Positions 1-7,436 of a stretch of 64,000 nt of DNA are shown here, in pieces. The notes beneath the pieces are model-generated. The model did not search any database and was not told the origin of the DNA. It saw nothing but the letters and a program-made list of their open reading frames with translations. Position 1 is the stretch's first letter; the number at the start of each line of letters is the position of its first letter. This DNA is from UBA11403 sp963784615 (GTDB lineage Bacteria > Pseudomonadota > Gammaproteobacteria > Legionellales > Legionellaceae): NCBI GenBank assembly GCA_963784615.1, contig CAWASG010000001.1, forward strand, positions 496,001-560,000, written 5' to 3'. The position numbers and the translations under genes are program-made.

Positions 1-135
1 GATGCGTTGTGTACTCATTTTTATGCACTGGGTAGAGCCATAAATATGGCTGACTTTTGGCAAGCAACGCTCCAGAAGATGCGTTTGAGTGAAGCGATGC
101 GCCTTTGCCATGTAGCCGGAGTTGTTATCCCATGA
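1..135 (+). CDS. DUF6431-like zinc-binding transposon protein, C-terminal part
   Basis: Only the last 44 codons are visible; the gene begins before the window. The residues align with the end of the 179-residue protein at 13119-13658, including the shared final stretch CHVxGVVIP, with scattered substitutions. The full copy has an N-terminal double CxxC region and a helix-turn-helix-like middle, so this piece is the C-terminal tail without its recognisable motifs. It lies upstream of the transposase gene in the same orientation, with about 125 nt between them. I infer that it is a DNA-binding or regulatory partner of the transposase; no catalytic motif is visible. Confidence 0.75.
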   Translation, partial: DALCTHFYALGRAINMADFWQATLQKMRLSEAMRLCHVAGVVIP

Positions 136-260
136 ACATATAATCGGTTCAAGCATGAGTTGTGCAATGCTTATGCAAATATGAACCCCACACAGTTTGG
201 TCGTTTCGGTGCCATGATTTTACTGATTAACTTCACTCCCCATTAATAGCGGAGAGAAAA

Positions 261-1613
261 ATGAGTAAACCTTTACACCCGATGGCTTTGTTTCGCCTGA
301 TGGTTCTTGGTCCACTAGCGAGCCGCGCTGAACTAAAGCGCGGTGAGGTTAAAAGTATTATCCGAAGTTTGGCTGCCGATCGTTATACTATTCCTGAGTC
401 AAGACGAACGCATATCAGTGAAGAAACAATTGCGCGCTGGTACTACGATTGGAAGCGAGGGGGTATCGAAGCACTGAATCCTAAACCGCGCATAGACAAA
501 GGAAGTACACAAATTTCAGAAACCGTGCAAAGCAGAATTGTGATCCTTAAAAAGGATAAGCCTTCACGCTCAATTAACACTATTATTGGCATGATTGAGC
601 GCGAAGGATTGGTTGCTAAAGACACATTGGCTCGGGCTTCCGTTCATCGCTTTTTACAACAACAGCACCTGTCAAAACGCATTATACCCAATCAAGACAC
701 TATTGAGCGCCGGTCATTCGTGGCTGCCCATGCAGGAGATATTTGGCAAGGAGATGTACTTCATGGCCCACGGATACAAACGCCATCAGGCATGCGGAAA
801 ACGTACTTGGTTTCATTGATTGACGATTCCTCACGTCTTATTACACATAGTGCGTTTTGTCTTGGAGAAACAGCCCTCGATATAGAGGGCGTGCTCAAAT
901 CAGCTGTATTGAAACGAGGCGTACCGTATAAATTGATTATTGATAATGGCCCTGCATACCGATCCGAGTCATTACAAACTATTTGTGCACACTTAGAGAT
1001 ACGGCTTGTCTATTGTCGCGCCCGAGAACCCGAGGGCAAAGGTAAGCTCGAACGTTTTCATCGCACATTTAGAGAACAATTTATCGATGAGCTTGATATC
1101 GATAAAATTCGTGATTTGGGTGATCTTAATGCTCGCCTTTGGGCCTGGATTGAGCATGTTTATCATATTCGTTTGCATGGTGGGTTAGATAAGAAAACAC
1201 CGCTTGATAGTTGGAGAGACGACCTGCTTCACGTGCGCCCTCTAACGCCTTATTTCGCCAATAAAATCGATGATATTTTTTACCATCGTGCTGAGCGAGT
1301 TGTTCGCAAAGATGGAACGATCAGTTGGGATGGCAAGATGTTTGAGGTACATCACAACCTTGTCGGTGAGAAAGTGACGTTGGTGTTTAATCCGCACACA
1401 AATATTGCTGTTCGGGTTGAAACAGCCTTCGGTGACAACTTGGGAGCCGCTGTTTTATTAGATTTAGACGCCAATCTTAATCGTAAACGCCAACGACCAC
1501 ATGCAGCACCTTCGCCTGAAGGAATCCAGCGTGAGCACAATGTCGAATTGGTTTTTGAAGACTATGTCGAGTCCATTGGCACCTTTGCACAAACAACCGG
1601 TGAGGACAATTAA
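261..1613 (+). CDS. DDE transposase (TniA/TnsB/Mu-like, rve domain), copy 1
   Basis: The 450-residue protein has an N-terminal helix-turn-helix region (about residues 20-75, including ETIARWYYDWKRGG), an integrase catalytic core (about 150-310) and a C-terminal beta-barrel-like segment typical of Mu/TniA transposases. Catalytic acidic residues fit the pattern: D in WQGDVLHGP, D in IIDNGPAYRSE, and E in REPEGKGKLERFHRTFRE. A ribosome site (GGAGAG) sits 7 bases before the ATG. The stop codon TAA is directly followed by the ATG of the ATPase gene, so the two are probably co-translated. The product should cut and join the element ends, helped by the ATPase as target selector, as TnsB and TnsC do. 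It differs from the second copy (13785-15137) by only a handful of residues. Confidence 0.9.
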   Translation: MSKPLHPMALFRLMVLGPLASRAELKRGEVKSIIRSLAADRYTIPESRRTHISEETIARWYYDWKRGGIEALNPKPRIDKGSTQISETVQSRIVILKKDKPSRSINTIIGMIEREGLVAKDTLARASVHRFLQQQHLSKRIIPNQDTIERRSFVAAHAGDIWQGDVLHGPRIQTPSGMRKTYLVSLIDDSSRLITHSAFCLGETALDIEGVLKSAVLKRGVPYKLIIDNGPAYRSESLQTICAHLEIRLVYCRAREPEGKGKLERFHRTFREQFIDELDIDKIRDLGDLNARLWAWIEHVYHIRLHGGLDKKTPLDSWRDDLLHVRPLTPYFANKIDDIFYHRAERVVRKDGTISWDGKMFEVHHNLVGEKVTLVFNPHTNIAVRVETAFGDNLGAAVLLDLDANLNRKRQRPHAAPSPEGIQREHNVELVFEDYVESIGTFAQTTGEDN

Positions 1614-2414
1614 ATGTACCAATCATTTTTTGGTTTAACCCAAGCCCCCTTAGGAAAAAAAAGTATCCAATTATGGGATAACGCCCAGCTTGCAGGCCTT
1701 GCTCAACAGTTTAATTGGCTTCTTCAATCACCTGGCGTTGGATTACTCACAGCAGAGCCTGGACTTGGGAAAACGGCTGCACTTCGACAACTAACCAGCA
1801 CTTTAAACCCACATCAATACAGCGTTTTCTACATCGCCGAGACAGATTTTGGTCGACTGGATTTTTATCGTCAAATGGCGCTGATACTTGGACTTGCTTC
1901 TTCTTATCGTCGTGCTCAGTTATGGCGTGATATTAAGGAGTACATCATTCACTTGGCTACTCAAAAGAACATTATGCCAGTATTCATTATTGATGAAGCA
2001 CAAAATCTTCCATCTGAATTTTTTCGTGATTTTCCAGCTTTCCTCAATTTTGTCTTTGATTCCAAAGACTACATGACCGTTTGGTTGGTAGGCCACCCGG
2101 AGCTCGCTCGCGAGATAGGGAAACCCGCTAATGCTGCATTAGAATCTCGGATCCAAGCACGTTGTGAACTGAAGCCAATTCTTGAGCGCGATGCATTTAA
2201 GCAGCTTATTGAACATGGTTTTTCTCAGGCTGGATGTACGCATCAGTTGTTGTCCGACTCAGCTCTTGAGCTGCTCCGAATGTCCTCAAAAGGTAATCCA
2301 AGACAAGCACATAAACTCATTGTTACATCACTGCGATTGGCTACTGATAAAAAAATCAATCATCTACCAGATGATATCATCAAGGAGGCCATCGCTCTGT
2401 TGAAACAAATTTAA
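1614..2414 (+). CDS. AAA ATPase transposition protein (TniB/TnsC/ExeA-like), copy 1
   Basis: The 266-residue P-loop ATPase has Walker A AEPGLGKTA near residue 47 and Walker B VFIIDEAQNL near residue 123, followed by an AAA+ lid rich in charged helices. It starts two bases after the transposase stop codon. ExeA/TniB-like ATPases paired with a DDE transposase select or license the target and pass it to the transposase, so that role is inferred from family and context. A strong hairpin terminator follows at 2420-2453. The second copy at 15138-15938 differs by a few conservative changes, for example at the isoleucine and alanine residues around position 90. Confidence 0.88.
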   Translation: MYQSFFGLTQAPLGKKSIQLWDNAQLAGLAQQFNWLLQSPGVGLLTAEPGLGKTAALRQLTSTLNPHQYSVFYIAETDFGRLDFYRQMALILGLASSYRRAQLWRDIKEYIIHLATQKNIMPVFIIDEAQNLPSEFFRDFPAFLNFVFDSKDYMTVWLVGHPELAREIGKPANAALESRIQARCELKPILERDAFKQLIEHGFSQAGCTHQLLSDSALELLRMSSKGNPRQAHKLIVTSLRLATDKKINHLPDDIIKEAIALLKQI

Positions 2415-2419
2415 AAATA

Positions 2420-2453
2420 AAAGCTCCCCAAGGTGCTTGCCTTGGGGAGCTTT
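2420..2453 (+). terminator. Hairpin terminator after the transposon ATPase gene
   Basis: A perfect 14-bp stem (AAAGCTCCCCAAGG paired with its complement) closes on a 6-base loop TGCTTG and ends in TTTG. It lies 6 bases after the ATPase stop codon. The same loop, with a shorter stem and a longer T run, is present in copy 2 at 15950-15977, so it belongs to the transposon. Confidence 0.8.
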
Positions 2454-2461
2454 GTCTCAGG

Positions 2462-2737
2462 TTAATTAAATAGGGACGAGATATGTAAATTAGAGTGAGA
2501 CGTTACAAGTAGCATTTTATTATCATTAACTTGGTAGACCAGTCGATACCCGGCTTGATGTAATTTGATCTTATAGCAATTTTTAAGCTGACCGCTCAAT
2601 TTGGCTGAAATAACATGCGGATCTTCAAGCCTCCGCTTTAATAGTTTTTTAAATTGCTCCTGCAAGTCCTTTGAAAGTTTCTTCCATTCTTTTAACGCAA
2701 GAGGATGAAAATGTAGCTCATAAATCATCAAGCTCAA
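2462..2737 (-). pseudogene. RelE/StbE-like toxin with transposon-replaced C-terminus
   Basis: The first about 76 residues look like a RelE-family mRNA interferase: YELHFHPLALKEWKKL, then KLSGQLKNCYKIKL and GYRLVYQV. A normal family member goes on after the last strand with a GKR...Y-type tail that carries catalytic residues. Here, after NDNKMLL, the reading frame enters the right end of the transposon at 2507 and continues through element DNA with about 14 foreign residues (ending HISSLFN) to an accidental stop. The catalytic C-terminal segment is therefore missing and the toxin is probably inactive. The start overlaps the upstream antitoxin gene by 20 nt, the usual operon arrangement. Confidence 0.8.
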
Positions 2738-2969
2738 CCTTAACGGATGTGAATGGCACTGAAAGACGTTGTTCTACAATGTTTTTCAGCTCGTTATCAT
2801 CAACAGCATCCATTAACCTTTCAAAGGTTTCAGCAGGGATTAAATAGGCGGCAGCTATGTTGTGATTCAGAATAACCACAGGCATTCCATGCGCATCATT
2901 AATAAGCTTCGTTGGATTTTTTTTTAATTCGCTAATGCTAGCCGGAGCGTGCCAGGGGAAATGAGACAA
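2718..2969 (-). pseudogene. Phd/YefM (StbD-like) antitoxin, 3' part cut off from its start by an IS
   Basis: The reading frame contains SISELKKNPTKLINDAHG, PVVILNHNIAAAYLIPAETFE and a C-terminal VKVELDDL, which is a typical Phd/YefM antitoxin of the StbD type that would neutralise the RelE-like partner downstream. The frame is open upstream only as far as the end of the neighbouring IS3-family element, and the only possible initiator is TTG at 2967-2969, inside that element's terminal repeat. Native-looking sequence starts at about 2948. A matching start with N-terminal codons lies on the other side of the IS at 4570-4601. Joining both gives MQTLYATQVAPASISELKK, a normal antitoxin N-terminus. 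I conclude that the gene was interrupted. Confidence 0.8.
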
Positions 2970-2995
2970 ATTCTGTAGTGAATTAGCTAACTCGA

Positions 2996-4042
2996 TTATC
3001 CTGCCATAGACACCTCCGACTGTCCAGATTTACTTCCTATTTCAATCGATTCAGGTGGATTTATATACACCGCATCAGGGAGGCTTTTTAATTGTGGCTC
3101 TTTATGATTGAAGCGCTCTGGATGGGCAAGGAAAGCCTTCATCAAGACGGCATGTCGTTGCTCAAGAATAGATTGATCTCGCTGGTAATGAACGGATTCT
3201 GGCGTTAACCATGCGATCCCTGAGTGATAATGCTCTTTGTTATACCAAGGAAAAAATTGCTGACAAAAGGCCTCAGCGTGTTGCAGCGATTGGCAGCGTG
3301 CAGGGAACTCCGGCCTGTATTTTAGCGTTTTAAATTGTGACTCAGAAAAGGGATTGTCGTTGCTTGTATAAGGTCGGTTGTGGGTTTTAGCAACGCCGAG
3401 ATGTTCGAGTAGCTGTGAAACAGTGTGAGATTTCATGCTTGGCCCATTATCCGAATGTATAGTCAGTTGGTGAGGCTGAATGCCGTGTTTTAAAGCGGTC
3501 TCATGTAATAATTTTCGGGCGAGTTCTTGCGACTCACAGTCTGCAATAAGCCAACCAACAACATATCGGCTGAATATATCCATGATGACATATAGATGGT
3601 AATAAACCCATTTTGTAGGGCCAAGTAATTTTGTGATATCCCATGACCAGACTTCATTCGGGCGAGATGCAATTAATTCAGGCTTGACGGCATCTCGATG
3701 ATTCCGCTGTAAACGCCGTTCTGCTGTTTCACCATGCTCTGCTAAAATGCGATACATGGTGCGGGGCGAACAATAATACTCGCCCTTATCCATCAACTCA
3801 TAATACACATCGTAAGGCGTTTTATCGACGAAACGCTCGCTGTGCAATAAATCAAGAACACATTGCCTTTCTAGATTATTAAGGGCGTTAACCGGGGTGG
3901 TTGGCAGTCGTGACTCATTTTGTGCACCGTTTTTATCCTCCAAATGTCTGTAATAAGTGGCCCGTGGAATACACATCGCGGAACAAAGCATGTCAATCGG
4001 AATGGATTTATTTCGACCTTCTTGTGAAATGAGCTCCATCAA
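2996..4042 (-). CDS. IS3-family transposase OrfB (rve integrase core)
   Basis: The 348-residue protein has the HTH_21-like N-terminal region (MCIPRATYYRHL), then an rve core. The DDE residues are visible: D in EVWSWDITKL, D in TIHSDNGPSMKSH and E in NPFSESQFKTLKYRPEFP. A C-terminal segment with WYNKEHYHSGI and LTPESVHY is typical of the family. Its ATG lies inside the end of orfA (4-nt overlap ATGA), so it is translated by coupling or by programmed frameshifting, as in other IS3 elements. Length and motifs suggest an intact enzyme. It stops about 45 nt from the left end of the element. Confidence 0.9.
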   Translation of the reverse strand: MMELISQEGRNKSIPIDMLCSAMCIPRATYYRHLEDKNGAQNESRLPTTPVNALNNLERQCVLDLLHSERFVDKTPYDVYYELMDKGEYYCSPRTMYRILAEHGETAERRLQRNHRDAVKPELIASRPNEVWSWDITKLLGPTKWVYYHLYVIMDIFSRYVVGWLIADCESQELARKLLHETALKHGIQPHQLTIHSDNGPSMKSHTVSQLLEHLGVAKTHNRPYTSNDNPFSESQFKTLKYRPEFPARCQSLQHAEAFCQQFFPWYNKEHYHSGIAWLTPESVHYQRDQSILEQRHAVLMKAFLAHPERFNHKEPQLKSLPDAVYINPPESIEIGSKSGQSEVSMAG

Positions 4043-4497
4043 TTCACCTCGCTGCTGTCGTGTGAGAGGATGTGTGTCCCAAGCAGTTCCGAGACTTTTT
4101 TTTGGAGATCAATGACAGCCTGGGCTTGAGCCAGTTTCTTTTTCAATTGCTCAATTTCTCGAGCCATATGATCAGTGCGCCGGCCCTTTAATGTAGCTTT
4201 CTTGTCATCTGTATTCATTTCAAGCTGATTTCGCCATGCAGAAATACACCCTTGATACAAACCCTCTCGGCGCAACAGTGCCCCACGCTCTAATGCATTA
4301 CTACAGGCATCATAAGAGGTCAGAATTTGCAGTTTATATGCTTTGGTGAATTTCCGGCGCGGTGCTCCGCTGGCTTTTACCTGAGGATCAGATGGTGTTG
4401 ATGCACTTAATTCAATCTGTTGATTATTGGCGCTTCCGTCTAATTGTGATTTGACTAAATTTAACTCATTAATACTGTTGTTCGATCCTAATACCAT
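4039..4497 (-). CDS. IS3-family transposase OrfA (helix-turn-helix)
   Basis: The 152-residue protein has a helix-turn-helix around residues 48-100 (RRKFTKAYKLQILTSYDAC followed by RREGLYQGCISAWR) and a C-terminal leucine-rich coiled coil (AREIEQLKKKLAQAQAVIDL) for dimerisation, the standard OrfA layout. It overlaps orfB by 4 nt. It would bind the element ends and supply the DNA-binding part of the OrfAB transposase. The N-terminal 45 residues are low complexity and not conserved in the family, so the true start may be a little downstream. Confidence 0.88.
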   Translation of the reverse strand: MVLGSNNSINELNLVKSQLDGSANNQQIELSASTPSDPQVKASGAPRRKFTKAYKLQILTSYDACSNALERGALLRREGLYQGCISAWRNQLEMNTDDKKATLKGRRTDHMAREIEQLKKKLAQAQAVIDLQKKVSELLGTHILSHDSSEVN

Positions 4498-4569
4498 TTT
4501 GACAATTTCCCTACCGCCCTCATGGAAGTAGTTTTACCTTATTTTTGTCTCATTGTCGCTGGCACAGAG

Positions 4570-4601
4570 GGAGCGACTTGTGTTGCGTATAATGTTTGCA
4601 T
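4570..4601 (-). pseudogene. Severed 5' end of the Phd/YefM antitoxin gene
   Basis: On the minus strand an ATG at 4601 opens MQTLYATQVAP and then runs into the IS3 element. AGG lies 8 bases upstream and a near-consensus promoter lies at 4638-4665. The frame continues exactly into SISELKKNPT on the far side of the IS. This is the missing start of the antitoxin at 2718-2948. Confidence 0.7.
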
Positions 4602-4637
4602 TTTTATGACCTAAATAATGACCTTTATTGTATACTT

Positions 4638-4665
4638 ATTATAGTTTTTTATATTGCTATGTCAA
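4638..4665 (-). promoter_or_regulatory. Sigma-70-type promoter of the broken phd-relE operon
   Basis: On the minus strand the sequence is TTGACA, 16 bp, then TATAAT, a perfect match to both consensus boxes. It lies 37 bp upstream of the severed antitoxin start at 4601. Because the IS3 element now sits between promoter and toxin, transcripts from here would mainly enter the IS. Confidence 0.75.
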
Positions 4666-4804
4666 TTTTTTTGGTTATATTTAGTAAACAATGCCTGTTT
4701 GAATCAACTCCAAATAAATGACTGAAATAAGTGGGACATATGGGACAACCGGAACACTCAAGAAGGCCAAGGCTTTGCTCAGTCCCACATGATTAAAATT
4801 TCCT

Positions 4805-5059
4805 GTGACAATTGGGACAAATACTGATTTTCAAAATATAAAAGGCTCCATCATTAAATGCAAAGTGATATTACATGATCTTGTCATAGCTTACGGATTT
4901 TATTATAAATCTTTTGGTTTAACCGAAGATGTATTGATGCGATTCGACGTAATCACAAGAATTGAGATTTCAGGTTTTAAATGTTTCGTCACTGACGTAA
5001 ATATTGCTGAACTCTTTGCTATCACAAAAAAATGGGGATACACAACAACCCTCAAATGA
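4805..5059 (+). CDS. Hypothetical protein, 84 residues
   Basis: An 84-codon frame begins with GTG and has no recognised family. The sequence is hydrophobic to mixed, with alternating short strands (FGLTEDVLMRFDVIT, FKCFVTDVNIAEL) and no motif that I can name. Its stop overlaps the ATG of a further 42-codon frame (5056-5184), an ATGA junction that is a weak sign of a real two-gene unit. No clear ribosome site precedes the GTG. It lies between the promoter region of the broken toxin-antitoxin operon and the higBA module, so it may be a remnant of a gene lost to rearrangement. Confidence 0.3.
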   Translation: MTIGTNTDFQNIKGSIIKCKVILHDLVIAYGFYYKSFGLTEDVLMRFDVITRIEISGFKCFVTDVNIAELFAITKKWGYTTTLK

Positions 5060-5184
5060 ACAACTACCGCAGGCCAACACGCCCCGCCTTTAAGCCCTAT
5101 GCACTAAGGGCTGCTGAAATCGATTATAAATCCACAACTGGTGGAGGGTTGAATGAGCGTGCTGCATTAAGACGTCCTAAATAA
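5056..5184 (+). CDS. Small hypothetical ORF, 42 residues
   Basis: The ATG sits inside the stop of the preceding frame (ATGA). The product is basic, with R/K clusters (NNYRRPTRPAFKPYALR) and a C-terminal RAALRRPK. No family is recognised. Coupled start and stop plus a charged, non-random composition argue weakly for coding. Confidence 0.25.
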   Translation: MNNYRRPTRPAFKPYALRAAEIDYKSTTGGGLNERAALRRPK

Positions 5185-5278
5185 GGTCGACCTCAACCTC
5201 ATCCATTATTTTTGACAGAATCCATCAAAAGCGATTATATTTTATACGGCAGCATAAGGCAGTAATGACAATAATACT

Positions 5279-5307
5279 TTGACTATAGGCTTGAAACTAT
5301 ATAGTAT
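5279..5307 (+). promoter_or_regulatory. Candidate higBA promoter with palindromic operator
   Basis: TTGACT, 17 bp and TAGTAT form a plausible sigma-70 promoter ending 26 bp before the higB start. Its downstream half contains the 10-bp palindrome ACTATATAGT (5296-5305), a good place for HigA autorepression. The operator role is inferred. Confidence 0.5.
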
Positions 5308-5333
5308 ATGACCTATATTAAAAAAGAGGGGTC

Positions 5334-5684
5334 ATGTGGACGATTGAAACTACTGATACCTTTGACGAGTGGTTTGATGGTCTGGACGATACCGACAGGA
5401 CTAACGTACTGGCATCACTCATTGTGCTTCAAGAAAGAGGGTCCATGCTGTCCAGGCCATACGCAGACACTGTTAATAGTTCATGCCACAGTAACATGAA
5501 AGAACTGCGCGTCCAAAGCAAAGGCGACCCGATTAGGGCATTTTTTGCGTTCAACCCCGCGCGAAGAGGGATTTTGCTATGTGCCGGTAATAAGACCGGA
5601 AACGAAAAACGATTTTACGATGAGATGATCCCGATTGCTGACCGTGAGTTTACGGCGCATCTGAAGAAGTTAAAGAAGGAGTAA
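5334..5684 (+). CDS. higB: HigB-like type II toxin (RelE superfamily, Gp49-like)
   Basis: The 116-residue protein has the HigB/Gp49 pattern: an N-terminal strand-helix (TFDEWFDGLDDTDR), SNMKELRVQSKGDPIRAFFAF in the middle, and ILLCAGNKTGNEKRFYDEMIPIAD near the C-terminus, the region that carries the ribosome-dependent RNase residues of this family. The gene is followed after 5 nt by a HigA-type antitoxin, so toxin precedes antitoxin as is normal for hig modules. A GGGG stretch lies just before the ATG. Nothing is missing, unlike the relE-like toxin 3 kb away. The product would cleave mRNA on the ribosome when HigA is degraded. Confidence 0.85.
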   Translation: MWTIETTDTFDEWFDGLDDTDRTNVLASLIVLQERGSMLSRPYADTVNSSCHSNMKELRVQSKGDPIRAFFAFNPARRGILLCAGNKTGNEKRFYDEMIPIADREFTAHLKKLKKE

Positions 5685-5689
5685 TTATT

Positions 5690-5992
5690 ATGGCAAGAAC
5701 TCTTAAACAAATTCTGGCAACAGAAAAGCCCGAAATTGTTGCCAAAGCACAGGAGAAAGCAGAGGAAATACTGCTTAATATCCACCTAGCCGAGCTTCGA
5801 GAGCGTGTACAAAAAACTCAAGTAGATGTTGCTCAGTTCCTTGACATCAAACAACCCACAGTGGCAGGAATGGAGAAGCCTGGTCATGACCTGAAATTGT
5901 CCTCTCTTAAGCGCTATATCGAGGCAATAGGGGGTAAACTACGTCTTGATGTAGAGCTTCCCGATGGGACGCATTATGGATTTTCGGTTTGA
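5690..5992 (+). CDS. higA: HigA-like antitoxin (XRE helix-turn-helix)
   Basis: The 100-residue protein has an N-terminal helix (residues 1-35) and a Cro/C1 helix-turn-helix at about 37-85: AELRERVQKTQVDVAQFLDIKQPTVAGME. It ends in a short strand RLDVELPDG. This is the usual HigA layout when the toxin is of the Gp49 type. GGAG precedes the ATG by 8 bases. It should neutralise HigB and repress the operon, possibly at the palindrome around 5296-5305. The loop MEKPGHDLKLSSL is slightly unusual beside the more common MERRTDMYVSTL, but the fold looks complete. Confidence 0.85.
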   Translation: MARTLKQILATEKPEIVAKAQEKAEEILLNIHLAELRERVQKTQVDVAQFLDIKQPTVAGMEKPGHDLKLSSLKRYIEAIGGKLRLDVELPDGTHYGFSV

Positions 5993-6084
5993 TATCCACC
6001 CGTACATAGGGGCGCGGATTAACCTCTTGGGTCTGATTATATATATTAAAGGATCTGTCGTTAAGCTGTAGTTAATTTACATAT

Positions 6085-6112
6085 AAGTCTGATTATCGAA
6101 ATAATCAGACTT
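6085..6112. terminator. Bidirectional hairpin between higA and the REC-EAL gene
   Basis: AAGTCTGATTAT, loop CGAA, and the exact complement form a perfect 12-bp stem between two convergent genes. There is no long T run, so termination is inferred from position. Part of the stem sequence also occurs upstream (6034-6042), which could give an alternative fold. Confidence 0.55.
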
Positions 6113-6172
6113 AACAGACCAAAACGTCCAGTCCTTCTACGTCATCCTAAGGGCGTGGGTGAAAAGTTACCT

Positions 6173-7405
6173 CTATTGATTCAATTTTAAGAGTCGCTCG
6201 AATCCCTTGTTATTCCACTCCTGAGCCCAATCAAAAAACGCATCCGCGGGAATGGGTTTTGCAATATAATATCCCTGTGCAAGATCACACCCAAGATTCC
6301 GCAAATACTCCCAATCTTTCTGAGACTCAATGCCTTCTGCTACGGATGTAATACCCATGTGTTTTGCCATGTCAATACTTGAACTCAGGATTACGCGTGC
6401 AGACTCGTGAGATGCCGAATCGGTGACAAACGATTGGTCGATCTTAAGCTCTGTGTACGCAATACGCATGAGTTGCTGCATGGAGGAATAGCCGGTGCCA
6501 TAATCATCAATGGACAAGCCAAACCCCTTCATACGCAAGCGCGAAAGATTTTCTAATGCAGGCGCCAGATTGGTTGCACTTGCTGACTCCGTAATTTCCA
6601 AAATCATACGGTAAGGATCCATTCCTTCAGCAGTCACGCATTCAAAAATACGTTCTGCAAGATTAGGGTCGACAAGAGATTTAAGCGACAAATTAACCGA
6701 AAGATTAAGCGTTAGATCAACACCCAATTTCGCCCATGCATGACCGTATCTCGCTGTTTTTTTTAACATAATCCACATTAAATCATCAATCAAGCCTTCG
6801 TGTTCCATTTGGGAAATAAAATCCTTGGGCATAATGATGCCTTTTTGTGGGTGACGCCAACGAGCGAGCGCCTCAGCACCTTTGAGAAAAGCACTGACCA
6901 TGTCAACTTGTGGCTGAAAAAATGGCTCGAATTCTTCGTTTTTCAAACCCTCAATGATTTCATTTTTAGAAAAAGCATGATTGTCCATTTTCAATTGGAC
7001 GCTTGTCTTTCCCTCGTCAGTGGAATAGTATTTTTCGAGCAATTCTTCAAGTTTTAATTTTGTAATCGGCTTTTCTATAATACCCAAAATCGGTATTCCG
7101 TATGCCAATGCCATCGGCTCTATTGAGCTCACTAAAGCGGGATTCAGTCCGCTGGCAATGATAGCGGTGATTTTCATGTTATTTTCACTCACATGACGAA
7201 GTAATTCCATGCCATCCATGCCTGGCATTTCCAAATCACAAATGAGCAGATCAATATGCTGGTGATGTTGTTTTAACAACGCCAAACCTTGTATACCATC
7301 AGGTGCATCATACACTTCGCTTATCCCTAAACTTTTTAGAATGCGAAGCACCATATGTCTTTGAAAGTTCTCATCTTCAACCACTAAAACGCGTAAGTGT
7401 TTCAT
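6173..7405 (-). CDS. Response regulator with EAL phosphodiesterase domain
   Basis: REC domain at residues 1-130 with phosphoacceptor D57 in LLICDLEMPGMDG and K in IIEKPI, then an EAL domain at about 160-405. Signature residues of active c-di-GMP phosphodiesterases are present: EALARW, NLSVNLS, EITES, IDDYGTGYSS, KIDQSF, AEGIES. I set the start at the MKHLRVL methionine because AGGGA lies 7 bases upstream; an in-frame extension of 18 residues is just a short tandem duplication at 7421-7453. It is the last gene of the chemosensory operon, 31 nt downstream of the hybrid kinase, and likely its output: c-di-GMP hydrolysis controlled by phosphorylation. Confidence 0.9.
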   Translation of the reverse strand: MKHLRVLVVEDENFQRHMVLRILKSLGISEVYDAPDGIQGLALLKQHHQHIDLLICDLEMPGMDGMELLRHVSENNMKITAIIASGLNPALVSSIEPMALAYGIPILGIIEKPITKLKLEELLEKYYSTDEGKTSVQLKMDNHAFSKNEIIEGLKNEEFEPFFQPQVDMVSAFLKGAEALARWRHPQKGIIMPKDFISQMEHEGLIDDLMWIMLKKTARYGHAWAKLGVDLTLNLSVNLSLKSLVDPNLAERIFECVTAEGMDPYRMILEITESASATNLAPALENLSRLRMKGFGLSIDDYGTGYSSMQQLMRIAYTELKIDQSFVTDSASHESARVILSSSIDMAKHMGITSVAEGIESQKDWEYLRNLGCDLAQGYYIAKPIPADAFFDWAQEWNNKGFERLLKLNQ

Positions 7406-7436
7406 GATCAGTCCCTGTTTATAATACATCCAAATA

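Larger units (their letters stand above)
1..2507 (+). mobile_element. Three-gene DDE/AAA transposon, copy 1 (left end outside window)
   Basis: The window opens inside this element. It holds the end of a DUF6431-like gene, a DDE transposase gene and an AAA ATPase gene, the same order as in the full copy at 13074-16031. The two copies run in parallel, with mostly silent differences, until the bases ending ACGTTACA, where homology stops at 2507 here and 16031 in the other copy. I take that as the right end; read inward it begins TGTAACG, as expected for TnsB/TniA/Mu-type elements. The boundary falls inside a relE-like gene, so the element inserted there. The left end is not in the window, so no target duplication can be checked. 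Confidence 0.8.
2949..4569 (-). mobile_element. IS3-family insertion sequence in the antitoxin gene
   Basis: The two-ORF element (orfA 4039-4497, orfB 2996-4042) has imperfect terminal inverted repeats. Reading inward, the left end is GTGCCAGGGGAAATGAGACA and the right end contains GTGCCAGCGACAATGAGACA. GGAGC lies directly left of the element (2944-2948) and again at 4570-4574, a candidate 5-bp target duplication. Four extra bases on the right make the exact right end uncertain (4565 or 4569). The flanks are the two halves of a Phd-type antitoxin gene in the same frame. Confidence 0.75.

Noticed and set aside
4733..4815. Several TGGGACA-type short repeats upstream of the 84-residue frame, considered as an iteron-like origin or attachment site
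   Set aside because: Spacing is irregular, copies are only 6-7 bp, and no replication or integrase gene is nearby.
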